Shown: positions 7,626 to 16,552 of the stretch, in pieces | Layout: every line of letters begins with the position of its first letter | Position numbering within the stretch: the stretch's first letter is position 1 | Origin: an uncultured Bacteroides sp. | GTDB taxonomy: Bacteria; Bacteroidota; Bacteroidia; Bacteroidales; Bacteroidaceae | Assembly (NCBI GenBank): GCA_900551445.1 | Contig: URWA01000006.1 | Location: forward strand, 1 to 64,000 | Direction of reading: 5' to 3' | Length of the DNA: 64,000 bases | Made by a program: the position numbers and the translations under genes | The notes under the pieces: model-generated | Told to the model about the DNA's origin: nothing | Seen by the model: only the letters and a program-made list of their open reading frames with translations | Database searches by the model: none

Positions 7626-9818
7626 ATGATCAATCCTATTGTTAAGACGATCGAGCTGAATGATGGAAGAACCATCACACTCGAAACGGGAAAGCTGGCA
7701 AAACAGGCAGATGGTGCTGTTATGCTACGCATGGGTAACACCATGTTGCTGGCTACTGTTTGTGCAGCAAAAGATGCAGTTCCCGGTACAGATTTTATGC
7801 CTCTCCAGGTAGAGTACAGAGAAAAATATTCCGCATTCGGACGTTTTCCGGGTGGCTTTACCAAACGTGAAGGAAAGGCTTCAGATTACGAAATCCTCAC
7901 TTGCCGTCTGGTAGACCGCGCATTGCGTCCTCTGTTCCCGGACAACTATCATGCTGAAGTTTACGTAAATATCATACTTTATTCTGCCGACGGCGTGGAT
8001 ATGCCGGACGCACTGGCTGGTCTGGCCGCTTCTGCCGCACTGGCTGTTTCTGACATTCCGTTCGGAGGTCCGATTTCAGAAGTTCGTGTAGCCCGTATCG
8101 ACGGACAGTTTGTCATCGACCCGACTTTCGAAGCATTGAAACGTGCCGACATGGACATCATGGTAGCCGCTACCTATGAAAACATCATGATGGTGGAAGG
8201 TGAAATGAAAGAAGTTTCTGAACAGGACTTGCTGGAAGCCATGAAGTTCGCTCACGAAGCCATCAAGGTTCACTGCAAGGCGCAGATGGAACTGATGGAA
8301 GAAGTCGGCAAGACAGTAAAACGTGAATATTGCCACGAAGAAAACGACGAAGACCTGCGTAAAGCCGTTCACGAAGCTTGCTACGCAAAAGCATACGCCA
8401 TCGCAGAATCTGGCAACAAGAACAAGCACGAAAGAGAAGATGCTTTCACTGCAGTCTGCGATGAATTCAAGGCTCAGTTCACTGAAGAAGAACTGGAAGA
8501 AAAAGGTCCGATGATCGACCGTTACTACCACGATGTCGAAAAAGAGGCTATGCGCCGTTGCATCCTCGATGAAGGCAAGCGTCTGGATGGTCGTGCCACT
8601 ACCGACATCCGTCCTATCTGGTGTGAAACCAGCCCGCTGCCGGGTCCTCACGGATCAGCTATCTTCACCCGTGGTGAAACTCAGTCTTTGAGTACAGTCA
8701 CACTGGGTACCAAGATGGACGAAAAGATTGTGGACGATGTACTCGACCAGCACAAGGAACGTTTCCTGTTGCACTACAACTTCCCGCCGTTCTCTACAGG
8801 AGAAGCAAAGGCACAGCGTGGGGTAGGCCGTCGTGAAATCGGTCACGGTCATCTGGCATGGCGCGCACTGAAAGGACAGATTCCTGCTGACTATCCTTAC
8901 TGCGTACGTGTGGTTTCTGATATTCTGGAATCTAACGGTTCATCTTCTATGGCTACGGTTTGTGCCGGAACACTGGCTTTGATGGATGCAGGTGTACCTA
9001 TCAAGAAGCCAGTTTCAGGTATTGCGATGGGATTGATCAAGAACGCCGGAGAAGATAAATACGCTATCTTGTCAGATATCCTGGGCGACGAAGACCACCT
9101 GGGCGATATGGACTTCAAGGTAACAGGTACTCGCGACGGTATCACTGCCACACAGATGGATATCAAGTGCGACGGACTGACTTATGATATTCTGGAAAAA
9201 GCCTTGCTGCAGGCAAAACAGGGACGTGAATACATCCTCGGCAAACTGACTGAATGTATCGCTGAGCCGCGTCCTGAACTGAAACCGCATGCACCGCGTA
9301 TCGAAACGATGACCATTCCGAAAGAATTCATCGGTGCGGTAATCGGCCCGGGCGGAAAGATTATCCAGGGTATGCAGGAAGAAACCGGTGCTACTATCAC
9401 AATTGAAGAAGTAGACGGTGTAGGCCGCATCGAAATCGCCGGTACCAACAAGAAGTGCATAGACGATGCATTGCGCATGATCAAGGCCATCGTAGCAGTT
9501 CCGGAAGTAGGCGAAGTATATACAGGTAAGGTTCGTTCTATCATGCCTTACGGTGCTTTCGTTGAATTCCTCCCGGGAAAAGACGGGCTGCTGCACATCT
9601 CTGAAATCGACTGGAAACGCTTCGAAACCATCGAAGAAACCGGTTTGAAAGAAGGAGACGAAATCGAAGTGAAACTGTTGGACATCGACCCGAAGACCGG
9701 CAAGTTCAAACTGTCACACAAAGCATTGCTTCCGAAACCGGAAGGTATGACAGAAAACCACCCGAAACGGGAACGTCGTCCTCAGCAGAACCACAAGGAC
9801 CACAAAGACAAAGAATAA
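7626..9818 (+). CDS. pnp: Polyribonucleotide nucleotidyltransferase (PNPase)
   Basis: Phosphorolytic 3'-to-5' exoribonuclease that degrades mRNA to nucleoside diphosphates and can add tails; works as a trimer. The 730-residue chain has two RNase PH-like domains (about 10-230 and 320-545) joined by a helical domain. A KH domain follows (about 555-615, with GPGGK in the GxxG loop), then an S1 domain (about 625-695, TGKVRSIMPYGAFVEFLPG). A short basic, His/Lys-rich tail ends the protein. FFSxGE-like phosphate-binding segments (FPPFSTGEAKAQRG) are visible in the second PH domain. It is transcribed alone, with a strong terminator 25 bases after the stop. Unlike in enterobacteria, rpsO is not the neighbour. 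Confidence 0.97.
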   Translation: MINPIVKTIELNDGRTITLETGKLAKQADGAVMLRMGNTMLLATVCAAKDAVPGTDFMPLQVEYREKYSAFGRFPGGFTKREGKASDYEILTCRLVDRALRPLFPDNYHAEVYVNIILYSADGVDMPDALAGLAASAALAVSDIPFGGPISEVRVARIDGQFVIDPTFEALKRADMDIMVAATYENIMMVEGEMKEVSEQDLLEAMKFAHEAIKVHCKAQMELMEEVGKTVKREYCHEENDEDLRKAVHEACYAKAYAIAESGNKNKHEREDAFTAVCDEFKAQFTEEELEEKGPMIDRYYHDVEKEAMRRCILDEGKRLDGRATTDIRPIWCETSPLPGPHGSAIFTRGETQSLSTVTLGTKMDEKIVDDVLDQHKERFLLHYNFPPFSTGEAKAQRGVGRREIGHGHLAWRALKGQIPADYPYCVRVVSDILESNGSSSMATVCAGTLALMDAGVPIKKPVSGIAMGLIKNAGEDKYAILSDILGDEDHLGDMDFKVTGTRDGITATQMDIKCDGLTYDILEKALLQAKQGREYILGKLTECIAEPRPELKPHAPRIETMTIPKEFIGAVIGPGGKIIQGMQEETGATITIEEVDGVGRIEIAGTNKKCIDDALRMIKAIVAVPEVGEVYTGKVRSIMPYGAFVEFLPGKDGLLHISEIDWKRFETIEETGLKEGDEIEVKLLDIDPKTGKFKLSHKALLPKPEGMTENHPKRERRPQQNHKDHKDKE

Positions 9819-9841
9819 TCCGCTTTACAGCGACTTTTCAT

Positions 9842-9868
9842 AAAAGGCTGCCTCATGGCAGCCTTTTT
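9842..9868 (+). terminator. pnp terminator
   Basis: Stem AAAGGCTGCC / GGCAGCCTTT with loop TCAT, then T6: a classic intrinsic terminator just after the pnp stop. Confidence 0.9.
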
Positions 9869-9937
9869 TATTCTCCCTACCTCCAATATAAAAGCGATTT
9901 TTAACACGCCTCCTCATCCATTCTGTTTTTATTTTCG

Positions 9938-9945
9938 TATTTTTG
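9938..9945 (+). promoter_or_regulatory. -7 element of the alcohol dehydrogenase promoter
   Basis: TATTTTTG lies 27 bases before the ATG at 9973. Its position argues against an in-frame TTG start at 9943, which would overlap the promoter. Confidence 0.5.
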
Positions 9946-9972
9946 GGTAAACGAACTTTAAACGGTTATATT

Positions 9973-11145
9973 ATGAACGCAAATCCTGTATTCAGTTTAC
10001 ACATCCCGACCAAGATTTTGTTCGGATGTGGTGAGTTAAGAAAGTTAGCGACAGAAAAACTACCAGGTAAAAAAGCCCTGATTGTCATCTCTTGTGGTAC
10101 TTCCATGAAGAAATACGGCTACCTAGACAAGGTGATTGAACTGTTACAAGAAAACAATACGGAATCGGTCGTGTTCGACAAGATTCTGCCCAACCCGATA
10201 AAGGCACACGTGATGGAAGCCGCTTCCATCTGCCGCGCAGAAAAATGTGACTTCGTCGTCGGCTTAGGAGGAGGCAGCAGCATCGACTCTGCCAAAGCCA
10301 TTGCCATCATGGCCTGCAACGAAGGCGATTATTGGGATTACATTCCGGCAGGTACCGGAAAAGGACGTCCCGTGACAAAGGCCCTGCCGGTGATTGCCAT
10401 CCCGACCACAGCCGGTACCGGAACGGAAGCCGACCCGTGGAGTGTCATCACCAACGAGGAAGCGAAGGAAAAAATCGGCTTCGGCAGTCCGCTGACCTTC
10501 CCGGCTCTTTCCATCATCGACCCGGAACTGATGGTTTCCATTCCACCCCATCTCACCGCTTATCAGGGATTTGATGCTTTCTTCCACGCGGCAGAAGGAT
10601 TCCTGGCCAACTGTGCCACCCCTATCAGCGACCTGTATGCCCTCGAAGCCATCCGCTTGCTGTATAAATACCTGCCGGTAGCCGTGAAAGACGGACGCAA
10701 CCTCAAGGCACGTGCCAAAGTGGCATGGGCCAGTACCTTGGCCGGCTTGGTGGAATCTACCTCCTGCTGTATTTCCGAACACTCCATGGAACATGCCATG
10801 AGCGCCTTCTATCCGGAACTGCCGCACGGAGCCGGACTGATTGCCATCAGTGAGGCCTATTTTGAGACGTTCCGCAACGACAGCATGAAACGCTACATGA
10901 AGATGGCCGAAATCATGACCCAGCAGAAGAGCAACCGACCCAGCGACTTCATCGACGCACTGGTCCGCATGCAAAAGGAATGTAACGTATATCAGCTGAA
11001 ACTGAGCGACTGGGGCGTAAAACCGGAGGACTTCCCCAAGATGGTACAGAACGCCCGCGACACCATGGGTTCCCTGTTCACCCTCGATCCGCATCCGATG
11101 ACCGACGAGGAAGTGCTTCAGATTTACCAGAAATCTTACAGGTAA
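9973..11145 (+). CDS. Iron-containing alcohol dehydrogenase
   Basis: Group III, NAD(P)-dependent dehydrogenase acting on short-chain alcohols, aldehydes or butanol-type substrates in the cytoplasm. The 390-residue protein has the Rossmann-like N-domain with GGGSSIDSAKAIA (about residues 97-109) and the TTAGTGTEAD segment. The helical metal domain carries the Asp and His ligands in the HAAEG and HSMEHAMSAFYPELPHG stretches, the latter spanning the family signature. The ATG at 9973 is preferred because the promoter lies just before it. It appears monocistronic, sharing a terminator with the convergent sulfhydrylase gene. The substrate is not predictable; lactaldehyde reductase-like and butanol dehydrogenase-like members look alike. 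Confidence 0.92.
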   Translation: MNANPVFSLHIPTKILFGCGELRKLATEKLPGKKALIVISCGTSMKKYGYLDKVIELLQENNTESVVFDKILPNPIKAHVMEAASICRAEKCDFVVGLGGGSSIDSAKAIAIMACNEGDYWDYIPAGTGKGRPVTKALPVIAIPTTAGTGTEADPWSVITNEEAKEKIGFGSPLTFPALSIIDPELMVSIPPHLTAYQGFDAFFHAAEGFLANCATPISDLYALEAIRLLYKYLPVAVKDGRNLKARAKVAWASTLAGLVESTSCCISEHSMEHAMSAFYPELPHGAGLIAISEAYFETFRNDSMKRYMKMAEIMTQQKSNRPSDFIDALVRMQKECNVYQLKLSDWGVKPEDFPKMVQNARDTMGSLFTLDPHPMTDEEVLQIYQKSYR

Positions 11146-11162
11146 TCGTCTGCATACCCACA

Positions 11163-11196
11163 AAAAAGGAGGACATTCAAAATGCCCTCCTTTTTA
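11163..11196. terminator. Bidirectional terminator between convergent genes
   Basis: AAAAAGGAGG and CCTCCTTTTT form a stem around a loop in which GGACATT and AATGCCC can extend the pairing. Poly-A and poly-T flanks serve both the dehydrogenase and sulfhydrylase genes. Confidence 0.8.
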
Positions 11197-11216
11197 TTTC
11201 ATTCGATTGATATCAA

Positions 11217-12500
11217 TCAAATCTGTTCCATCGCCTGTTCCAGGTCGGCAATGATATCGTTCACATTTTCAATGCCGACAGACAGACGGATTAGGTCGGG
11301 AGCTACTCCCGCTTCAATCAGCTGTTCATCTGTCAGCTGACGGTGTGTATGACTTGCCGGGTGCAAGACGCAGGTACGGGCATCGGCCACGTGTGTCACG
11401 ATGCAAGCCAGTTTCAGATGGTCCATGAACTTGATGGCGTCTTCACGTGTGCCATGGAGTCCGAAAGCAATCACCCCACAAGAACCGTTCGGCATGTATT
11501 TCTGTGCCAGTTCATAATACTTGTTGCTCTTCAAACCGCAGTAGTGTACCCATTTCACCTTCGGGTTGGCTTCCAGCCACTCTGCCACTTTCTGTGCATT
11601 CTCACAGTGACGCGGCATACGCAAGTGCAAAGTCTCCAGTCCCAAGTTCAACAGGAAAGCGTTTTCCGGTGACTGGATAGAACCCAAGTCGCGCATCAGC
11701 TGGGCAGTTGCCTTGGTCATGTAAGCCATCTTTCCGAATGCCTTCGTATAAGTCAGTCCATGATAAGACTCATCCGGCTGTGTCAGTCCCGGGAACTTGT
11801 CGGCATGCGCTTCCCAGTCGAAGTTACCACTGTCTACCACGGCTCCTCCCACACAAGTGGCATGTCCGTCCATGTATTTTGTCGTAGAATGAGTCACAAT
11901 ATCGGCTCCCCATTCAAACGGACGGCAGTTAATCGGAGTGGCAAACGTGTTGTCCACAATCAAAGGTACCCCGTGTTTGTGAGCGATACGGGCAAACTTC
12001 TCAATGTCCAGCACATTGATGCTCGGATTGGAAATGGTTTCACCGAACAAACATTTGGTGTTCGGACGGAAAGCCTTGTCAATCTCTTCCTCCGGTGCAT
12101 CGGCATCAATGAAAGTACATTCAATACCCAGTTTCTTCATAGTTACCGCGAACAGATTGAAAGTACCGCCGTAAATAGTAGACGAACAAACGAAATGGTC
12201 GCCCGCCTCACAGATATTGAATACGGCATAGAAATTGGCAGCCTGACCGGAAGAAGTCAGCATGGCGCCCACACCTCCTTCGAGGGCTGCAATCTTCGAA
12301 GCCACCGCATCGTTGGTCGGGTTCTGCAAACGAGTATAAAAATAACCACTGTCTTCCAAATCGAAAAGGCGAGCCATCTGCTCACTGGTATCATACTTGA
12401 AGGTAGTGCTCTGGTAAATAGGCAATACACGAGGTTCTCCTTTCTTCGGAGTCCATCCTGCCTGCACACAAAGTGTCTCTTTGCTGAATTTCTGTTTCAT
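11217..12500 (-). CDS. metY: O-acetylhomoserine sulfhydrylase (PLP-dependent)
   Basis: Cys/Met-metabolism PLP enzyme that makes homocysteine from O-acetylhomoserine and sulfide, or cysteine from O-acetylserine. The 427-residue length fits the O-acetylhomoserine sulfhydrylase branch; cystathionine gamma-synthases are nearer 380-390. Visible features are YTRLQNPT near 55-62, the cofactor-binding TSSGQAAN, the Asp of IVDNTFATP, and the Schiff-base lysine in THSTTKYMDGH (Lys208). The C-terminus has the SVGIEN arginine-site region typical of the fold. It stands alone with its own promoter. No SAM-riboswitch-like leader is seen in the short upstream region. Confidence 0.93.
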   Translation of the reverse strand: MKQKFSKETLCVQAGWTPKKGEPRVLPIYQSTTFKYDTSEQMARLFDLEDSGYFYTRLQNPTNDAVASKIAALEGGVGAMLTSSGQAANFYAVFNICEAGDHFVCSSTIYGGTFNLFAVTMKKLGIECTFIDADAPEEEIDKAFRPNTKCLFGETISNPSINVLDIEKFARIAHKHGVPLIVDNTFATPINCRPFEWGADIVTHSTTKYMDGHATCVGGAVVDSGNFDWEAHADKFPGLTQPDESYHGLTYTKAFGKMAYMTKATAQLMRDLGSIQSPENAFLLNLGLETLHLRMPRHCENAQKVAEWLEANPKVKWVHYCGLKSNKYYELAQKYMPNGSCGVIAFGLHGTREDAIKFMDHLKLACIVTHVADARTCVLHPASHTHRQLTDEQLIEAGVAPDLIRLSVGIENVNDIIADLEQAMEQI

Positions 12501-12539
12501 CTTATGTTATATTTTTTATCCACAATTCATTCTGACGGA

Positions 12540-12547
12540 CAAAAGTA
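12540..12547 (-). promoter_or_regulatory. -7 element of the sulfhydrylase promoter
   Basis: Minus-strand TACTTTTG about 40 bases before the metY ATG; no clear -33 element. Confidence 0.45.
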
Positions 12548-12590
12548 AGAAATATTCCACCATTGATAGCAGATTTATGAAAAAAAGATG

Positions 12591-12598
12591 TACATTTG
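12591..12598 (+). promoter_or_regulatory. -7 element of the thioesterase promoter
   Basis: TACATTTG 22 bases before the ATG at 12621; it is divergent from the metY promoter about 45 bases away. Confidence 0.45.
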
Positions 12599-12620
12599 AG
12601 AAAAACTTAAAAACATTACT

Positions 12621-13073
12621 ATGAACGCAGAAATCAAATTCAAACACGAAGTCCCCGTACAAATCCGTTTCAGCGATGTCGACCAATACGGTCACATGAA
12701 CAACTCGGTTTATTTCTCCTTGTACGACTTTGCAAAGACCTCCTATTTCCGTGATGTCTTTGGACAAGATGAATGCAAAAAATTCAATGTGGTAGTGGTC
12801 AATATCAATGCGGATTTTCTGGCTCCTGTCTTCTTTTCCGACGACCTCATCATCGAGACTACCGTCGTCCACCTGGGGCACAAAAGTTTCACCATGCTGC
12901 AACGTGCCTTCAACAAAGCCAGTGGCGTACTGAAATGCCAGTGCCGCACTGTGCTCGTAGGCTACGACATTCTGACCAAAGAACCCGTAGAAATTCCTCT
13001 GGCCTACAAACAGGCCATCTGTGATTACGAAGGAAAAACGCTCGATGAGCTTTCCGAACCTGTGAAACCCTAA
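12621..13073 (+). CDS. Hot-dog fold acyl-CoA thioesterase (4HBT family)
   Basis: Small cytoplasmic thioesterase that hydrolyses acyl-CoA or acyl-ACP thioesters. The 150-residue chain begins with the hot-dog strand and the 4HBT signature RFSDVDQYGHMNNSVYF at about residues 15-31. Asp20 is the likely catalytic carboxylate, in the DxxGHxNN pattern shared with YbgC and 4-hydroxybenzoyl-CoA thioesterases. One hot-dog domain fills the whole protein. It is monocistronic and converges on the AraC gene. The acyl substrate cannot be inferred. Confidence 0.9.
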   Translation: MNAEIKFKHEVPVQIRFSDVDQYGHMNNSVYFSLYDFAKTSYFRDVFGQDECKKFNVVVVNINADFLAPVFFSDDLIIETTVVHLGHKSFTMLQRAFNKASGVLKCQCRTVLVGYDILTKEPVEIPLAYKQAICDYEGKTLDELSEPVKP

Positions 13074-13090
13074 CTATAAATCCCTGCAGA

Positions 13091-13132
13091 CTCCTCAGAT
13101 TTTTCCAGCTTCCTCCCTGAAAATCTGAGGAG
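13091..13132. terminator. Perfect 13-bp hairpin between convergent genes
   Basis: CTCCTCAGATTTT (13091-13103) pairs perfectly with AAAATCTGAGGAG (13120-13132). The hairpin overlaps the last codons of the AraC gene and has no long T-run on either side, so it may act as an mRNA 3' end or weak bidirectional terminator. Confidence 0.55.
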
Positions 13133-13997
13133 AGACACCTGCATGCCGCTTGAAAAACTTGCTGAACGAGGCCTGGTCGGCAAAGTTCAGCCGTGCCGTA
13201 ATCTGCTGGATACTCAAATCGGTCGAGACCAACAGATTGCGTGCCTCACTGTAAATCAGTTCATAAACAAATGCGTTCACCGTTTTTCCAGTCTGTGCCT
13301 TGACTATGGCTGTCAGGTATTGAGGCGTAATGTGCATGGCCTTTGCATAGAAAGCCACCTGATGCTCTTCCTTAAAATGATCCATCAGCAGGGTGATGAA
13401 CTCCTGCAATTTCATGCGGTTCCGGGTGACTGTCATCCCACTACCCTCCGGCTGTATGTTCCGGTCCAGAATGTTATCCAGTTCCAAGTAAAACCGGATG
13501 AGGGCATTCTGCATCAGTTCCAGATGGTACAAATGGTCCTGTCTTAGAATCTGGTTTCTTATATTTTCAATACTCTCCTTCAACACCACCGTATCAGCCG
13601 CACTCATCTGGACAGACGGATTACGATGCATGTGCATCCCCTTGGCAATGCGCTGCTTTAGGTTGAACACCCCGATTTTATCCACAAAATCCTTGTGAAG
13701 ACACAAAAACATACACCGGAAATCGTCCGACACCTCCGAAAAGCAAGTCAGATGCAAGGGAGAAAGCAGGCACAGGCAGCCGGGAAGAATCTCATATTCC
13801 GTTTCATCAATCACCAGACGGGCCTTTCCCTGCAAAGCCAGCAAATACGAAAAAGCATTCACATACACTGGAAGTCCTTCGGCCAAATAAATAGCAGAAG
13901 TATCACTTGGGACAAACACTCCAATTTCTCCCTGATAAGCTACTCCCCGTTTTTCACGGACGATTTCCTGTATGTTAATAATCCGATAACGCTCCAT
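13095..13997 (-). CDS. AraC-family transcriptional regulator
   Basis: DNA-binding regulator of 300 residues. The N-terminal cupin-like part (about 25-110) matches AraC ligand-binding domains (GKARLVIDETEYEILPG), and the C-terminal double helix-turn-helix (about 200-297) contains AFYAKAMHITPQYLTAIVK and the family signature around ITARLNFADQASFSKFFKRH. It is divergent from the TolC-HlyD-MFS operon with 162 bases between starts, so it very likely controls that operon and perhaps itself. A 7-bp palindrome in the gap (14078-14095) is a candidate site. The inducer is unknown; regulators in this position often respond to the exported compound. Confidence 0.92.
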   Translation of the reverse strand: MERYRIINIQEIVREKRGVAYQGEIGVFVPSDTSAIYLAEGLPVYVNAFSYLLALQGKARLVIDETEYEILPGCLCLLSPLHLTCFSEVSDDFRCMFLCLHKDFVDKIGVFNLKQRIAKGMHMHRNPSVQMSAADTVVLKESIENIRNQILRQDHLYHLELMQNALIRFYLELDNILDRNIQPEGSGMTVTRNRMKLQEFITLLMDHFKEEHQVAFYAKAMHITPQYLTAIVKAQTGKTVNAFVYELIYSEARNLLVSTDLSIQQITARLNFADQASFSKFFKRHAGVSPQIFREEAGKI

Positions 13998-14077
13998 AAG
14001 CCTGTTTTTCTACCTTCCCAAAGATAGGAAAGAATCACCTTCCCACCCAAAAATTTTCCAGAAAGTTTCAATTCAAA

Positions 14078-14095
14078 CAAATTCTGTCGAATTTG
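14078..14095. promoter_or_regulatory. Candidate operator between AraC gene and efflux operon
   Basis: Perfect inverted repeat CAAATTC-TGTC-GAATTTG in the divergent intergenic region, 65 bases before the TolC start. GACCTTTG at 14132-14139 could be a degenerate -7 element of the efflux promoter. AraC proteins more often bind direct repeats, so the assignment is tentative. Confidence 0.4.
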
Positions 14096-14159
14096 AGACA
14101 TCGTCTTTTCCCCGTAAAAACGTGACCTTTGCACCGATAATTAAGACAACCACGTATTT

Positions 14160-15464
14160 ATGATTCACAAACTTTTTATGACAGGATTACTGGGCTGTAT
14201 CGGATTCTGGTCTGCGTCGGCCCAACCGCGCGTGCTGGGAGTAGAAGAACTCTTCCGCCTGGCCGACGCGCACAGCAAAAGCCTGAAAGTACACAACCTG
14301 GCCGTCGACGAGGCAGTACAAGCCATCAAAGTGGCCAAGAACGACCGCCTGCCTTCCATAGAAGCCGGACTCTCCTTCAGCTACATCGGCGACGGCTGGA
14401 TGAGCGACCGGGATTTTTCCAACGGCATGAAGGCCGACATGCCGCACTTTGGCAACAATTTTGCGTTCAAGGCCACACAAGCCGTCTACACAGGCGGTGC
14501 GGTTTCCACGGGCATCGAGATGAGCGAACTGCAAAAGGAGATGGCCGAAACGGAACTCGACAACGACCGACAGAATGTGCGCTTCATGCTGGTGGGACAT
14601 TACCTCGACCTCTTCCAACTGCACAACCAGCGGAAGGTGTATGAGAAAAACATCGAACAGACCCGTCTGCTGATTGAAGAAATCCGTTCGGCTTTCGAAC
14701 AGGGAGCGGCACTTCAGAGTGACATCACCCGCTACGAACTCCAGTTGAAGAACCTGGAACTGGGACTGACCAACGTGAACAACCGGATTCGGATTCTCAA
14801 CCGTCAGATGGTCACTACCATCGGGCTGGATATCCAAACGGAAATTCTGCCGGACACCACCTTGCTTTCTGCCGGCATCGACAAACGAAGTGAACTGCAC
14901 TGGCAGGATGCACGCTCCCAAGCTCCGGTGATGCGGATGGCCGATTTGGGAGTCCGCATGAGTGAAAAACAGCAGGAAATGGCACGGGCCGGCCGCCGTC
15001 CGACCATCGGACTGATTGCGGCCAACAACTTCGACGGCCCGATTCTGATTGAAGTGCCGCCCATCAACAAGAACTTCAACTACTGGTATGTGGGGGTGAA
15101 TGTCACCTACAAGTTTGATGCCTTGTTCAAGAACAACAAGAAGGTGAAACAAGCCAAACTGGCCACGCTGAAGGCACAGGAAAACAAACGGCTGGCCGAC
15201 GAACAGCTGTCGAACGGCATCAACGCGGCGTACATCAACCTGGAAGAGGCTTACACCCGGCTGGATACAAAGGAAAAGAACGTGCAGCTGGCCCACGAGA
15301 ACTACGAGGTGATTCACAGCCGCTACCTCAACGGACTGTCGCTGGTGACCGACATGCTGGATGCCAGCAACATCCAACTGAGCAGCGAGCTGGAACTGGC
15401 CAACGCACAGATAGGCATCCTCTACCAGTATTTCATGCTGAAGAAGACCATCGGTACCTTGTAA
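14160..15464 (+). CDS. TolC-family outer membrane efflux protein
   Basis: Outer membrane channel-tunnel component of a tripartite exporter. The 434-residue protein has a signal peptide (about 1-21, cleavage near SASA-QP) and two outer membrane efflux protein repeats rich in long helices, for example around residues 120-215 and 330-420. A TGGAVSTGIE strand segment and SLVTDMLDASN near the C-terminus are typical of the family. It is first in a three-gene operon (TolC, HlyD-type adaptor, DHA2-type MFS) with 49 and 1 base gaps, an EmrAB-TolC arrangement. Coding GC is visibly higher here than in the PUL at the other end of the window. Confidence 0.92.
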   Translation: MIHKLFMTGLLGCIGFWSASAQPRVLGVEELFRLADAHSKSLKVHNLAVDEAVQAIKVAKNDRLPSIEAGLSFSYIGDGWMSDRDFSNGMKADMPHFGNNFAFKATQAVYTGGAVSTGIEMSELQKEMAETELDNDRQNVRFMLVGHYLDLFQLHNQRKVYEKNIEQTRLLIEEIRSAFEQGAALQSDITRYELQLKNLELGLTNVNNRIRILNRQMVTTIGLDIQTEILPDTTLLSAGIDKRSELHWQDARSQAPVMRMADLGVRMSEKQQEMARAGRRPTIGLIAANNFDGPILIEVPPINKNFNYWYVGVNVTYKFDALFKNNKKVKQAKLATLKAQENKRLADEQLSNGINAAYINLEEAYTRLDTKEKNVQLAHENYEVIHSRYLNGLSLVTDMLDASNIQLSSELELANAQIGILYQYFMLKKTIGTL

Positions 15465-15513
15465 ATCAATTCCTTTTATAAAAAGAACATTCATTTTCAA
15501 ACGCTTATACATC

Positions 15514-16551
15514 ATGGCTAATATAAAAAGAAACAAACAGATTTCGAATATCATTCTTACCGTCATCATCCTCGCAGGAATTGTGTGGGTGTGCAGTCAT
15601 TTCGTCCACCTGGGCAACGTGGAATATACCGACAATGCACAGGTGAAACAACACATCACTCCCATCAACACCCGCGTGCCGGGATTCATCAAGAAAATCT
15701 ATTTCGAAGAATACCAGAAAGTCCACAAGGGAGACACCCTGCTGGTGATTGAGGACTCGGAATACCTGCTGCGTCTGGCACAGGCTGAAGCCAGCTACCA
15801 GAATGCATTGGTAGGAAAGGATGCCATGCACACCACCATCAGTACCACGCAAAGCAACATTCTGGTGACCGATGCGGGTATCCGCGAAGCAGCCGTCCGC
15901 CTGAAAAATGCCGAAGCCGACTACAAACGGTACGCGGAGATGATCAAGAAAAATGCCGTCACCGTCCAGCAGTACGACCGGGTGAAGACAGAATACGAAG
16001 CGGCCAAGGCCCGCTACGAGCAGATGACCCGCCAGAAGCAATCCACCTCCCTGGTGAAACACGAACAGACCCAGCGTCTGGAACAGAACGACGCAGCCAT
16101 CAAAGTGGCGGCTGCCGAATTGAACCTGGCCAAGCTGAACTTGTCGTACACCGTCATCGTGGCCACTGCCGACGGAATGACCGGCCGCAAGAACATCCAC
16201 GAAGGGCAGCTGGTACAGCCGGGACAGACCATGGTGACCCTGATTGACGAGACAGAAAAGTGGGTCATTGCCAACTACAAGGAAACGCAGACCTCCGTCA
16301 TGCAGAACGGACAGAAAGTCGACATCCAGGTGGATGCCGTACCGGGCGTGAAATTCACGGGGGTGGTTTCTTCCATCTCGGATGCCACCGGCTCTTCCCT
16401 GTCCCTGATGCCACAGGACAATTCCGCCGGCAACTTCGTCAAGGTGGAACAGCGCATCCCCGTACGCATTGAATTTACGGCCGACAACAAGCCGGAAGAC
16501 CTGGCACGCCTCCGTGCCGGAATGAATGTGGAATGTAAAGTGAGATACTGA
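15514..16551 (+). CDS. HlyD/EmrA-type membrane fusion protein
   Basis: Periplasmic adaptor linking the inner membrane MFS pump to TolC. The 345-residue protein has one N-terminal transmembrane helix (about 11-29), then a biotinyl-lipoyl-like half motif (YTDNAQVKQHITPINTRVPG near 43-62). A long coiled-coil hairpin (about 95-200) is rich in Ala, Glu and Lys. The second lipoyl half (VVATADGMTGRKNIHEGQLVQPG) and a C-terminal beta-barrel follow. This matches EmrA/FarA-type adaptors. It is the middle gene of the efflux operon, with the MFS start one base after its stop, so translation is probably coupled. Confidence 0.93.
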   Translation: MANIKRNKQISNIILTVIILAGIVWVCSHFVHLGNVEYTDNAQVKQHITPINTRVPGFIKKIYFEEYQKVHKGDTLLVIEDSEYLLRLAQAEASYQNALVGKDAMHTTISTTQSNILVTDAGIREAAVRLKNAEADYKRYAEMIKKNAVTVQQYDRVKTEYEAAKARYEQMTRQKQSTSLVKHEQTQRLEQNDAAIKVAAAELNLAKLNLSYTVIVATADGMTGRKNIHEGQLVQPGQTMVTLIDETEKWVIANYKETQTSVMQNGQKVDIQVDAVPGVKFTGVVSSISDATGSSLSLMPQDNSAGNFVKVEQRIPVRIEFTADNKPEDLARLRAGMNVECKVRY

Positions 16552-16552
16552 T

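Noticed and set aside
13091..13132. Hairpin as an attenuator of the AraC gene
   Set aside because: It lies at the 3' end of that gene, not in its leader; a shared 3' end with the thioesterase gene is simpler.
14187..15569. 460-codon frame antisense to the TolC gene
   Set aside because: Shadow of a GC-rich gene; no promoter or domain.
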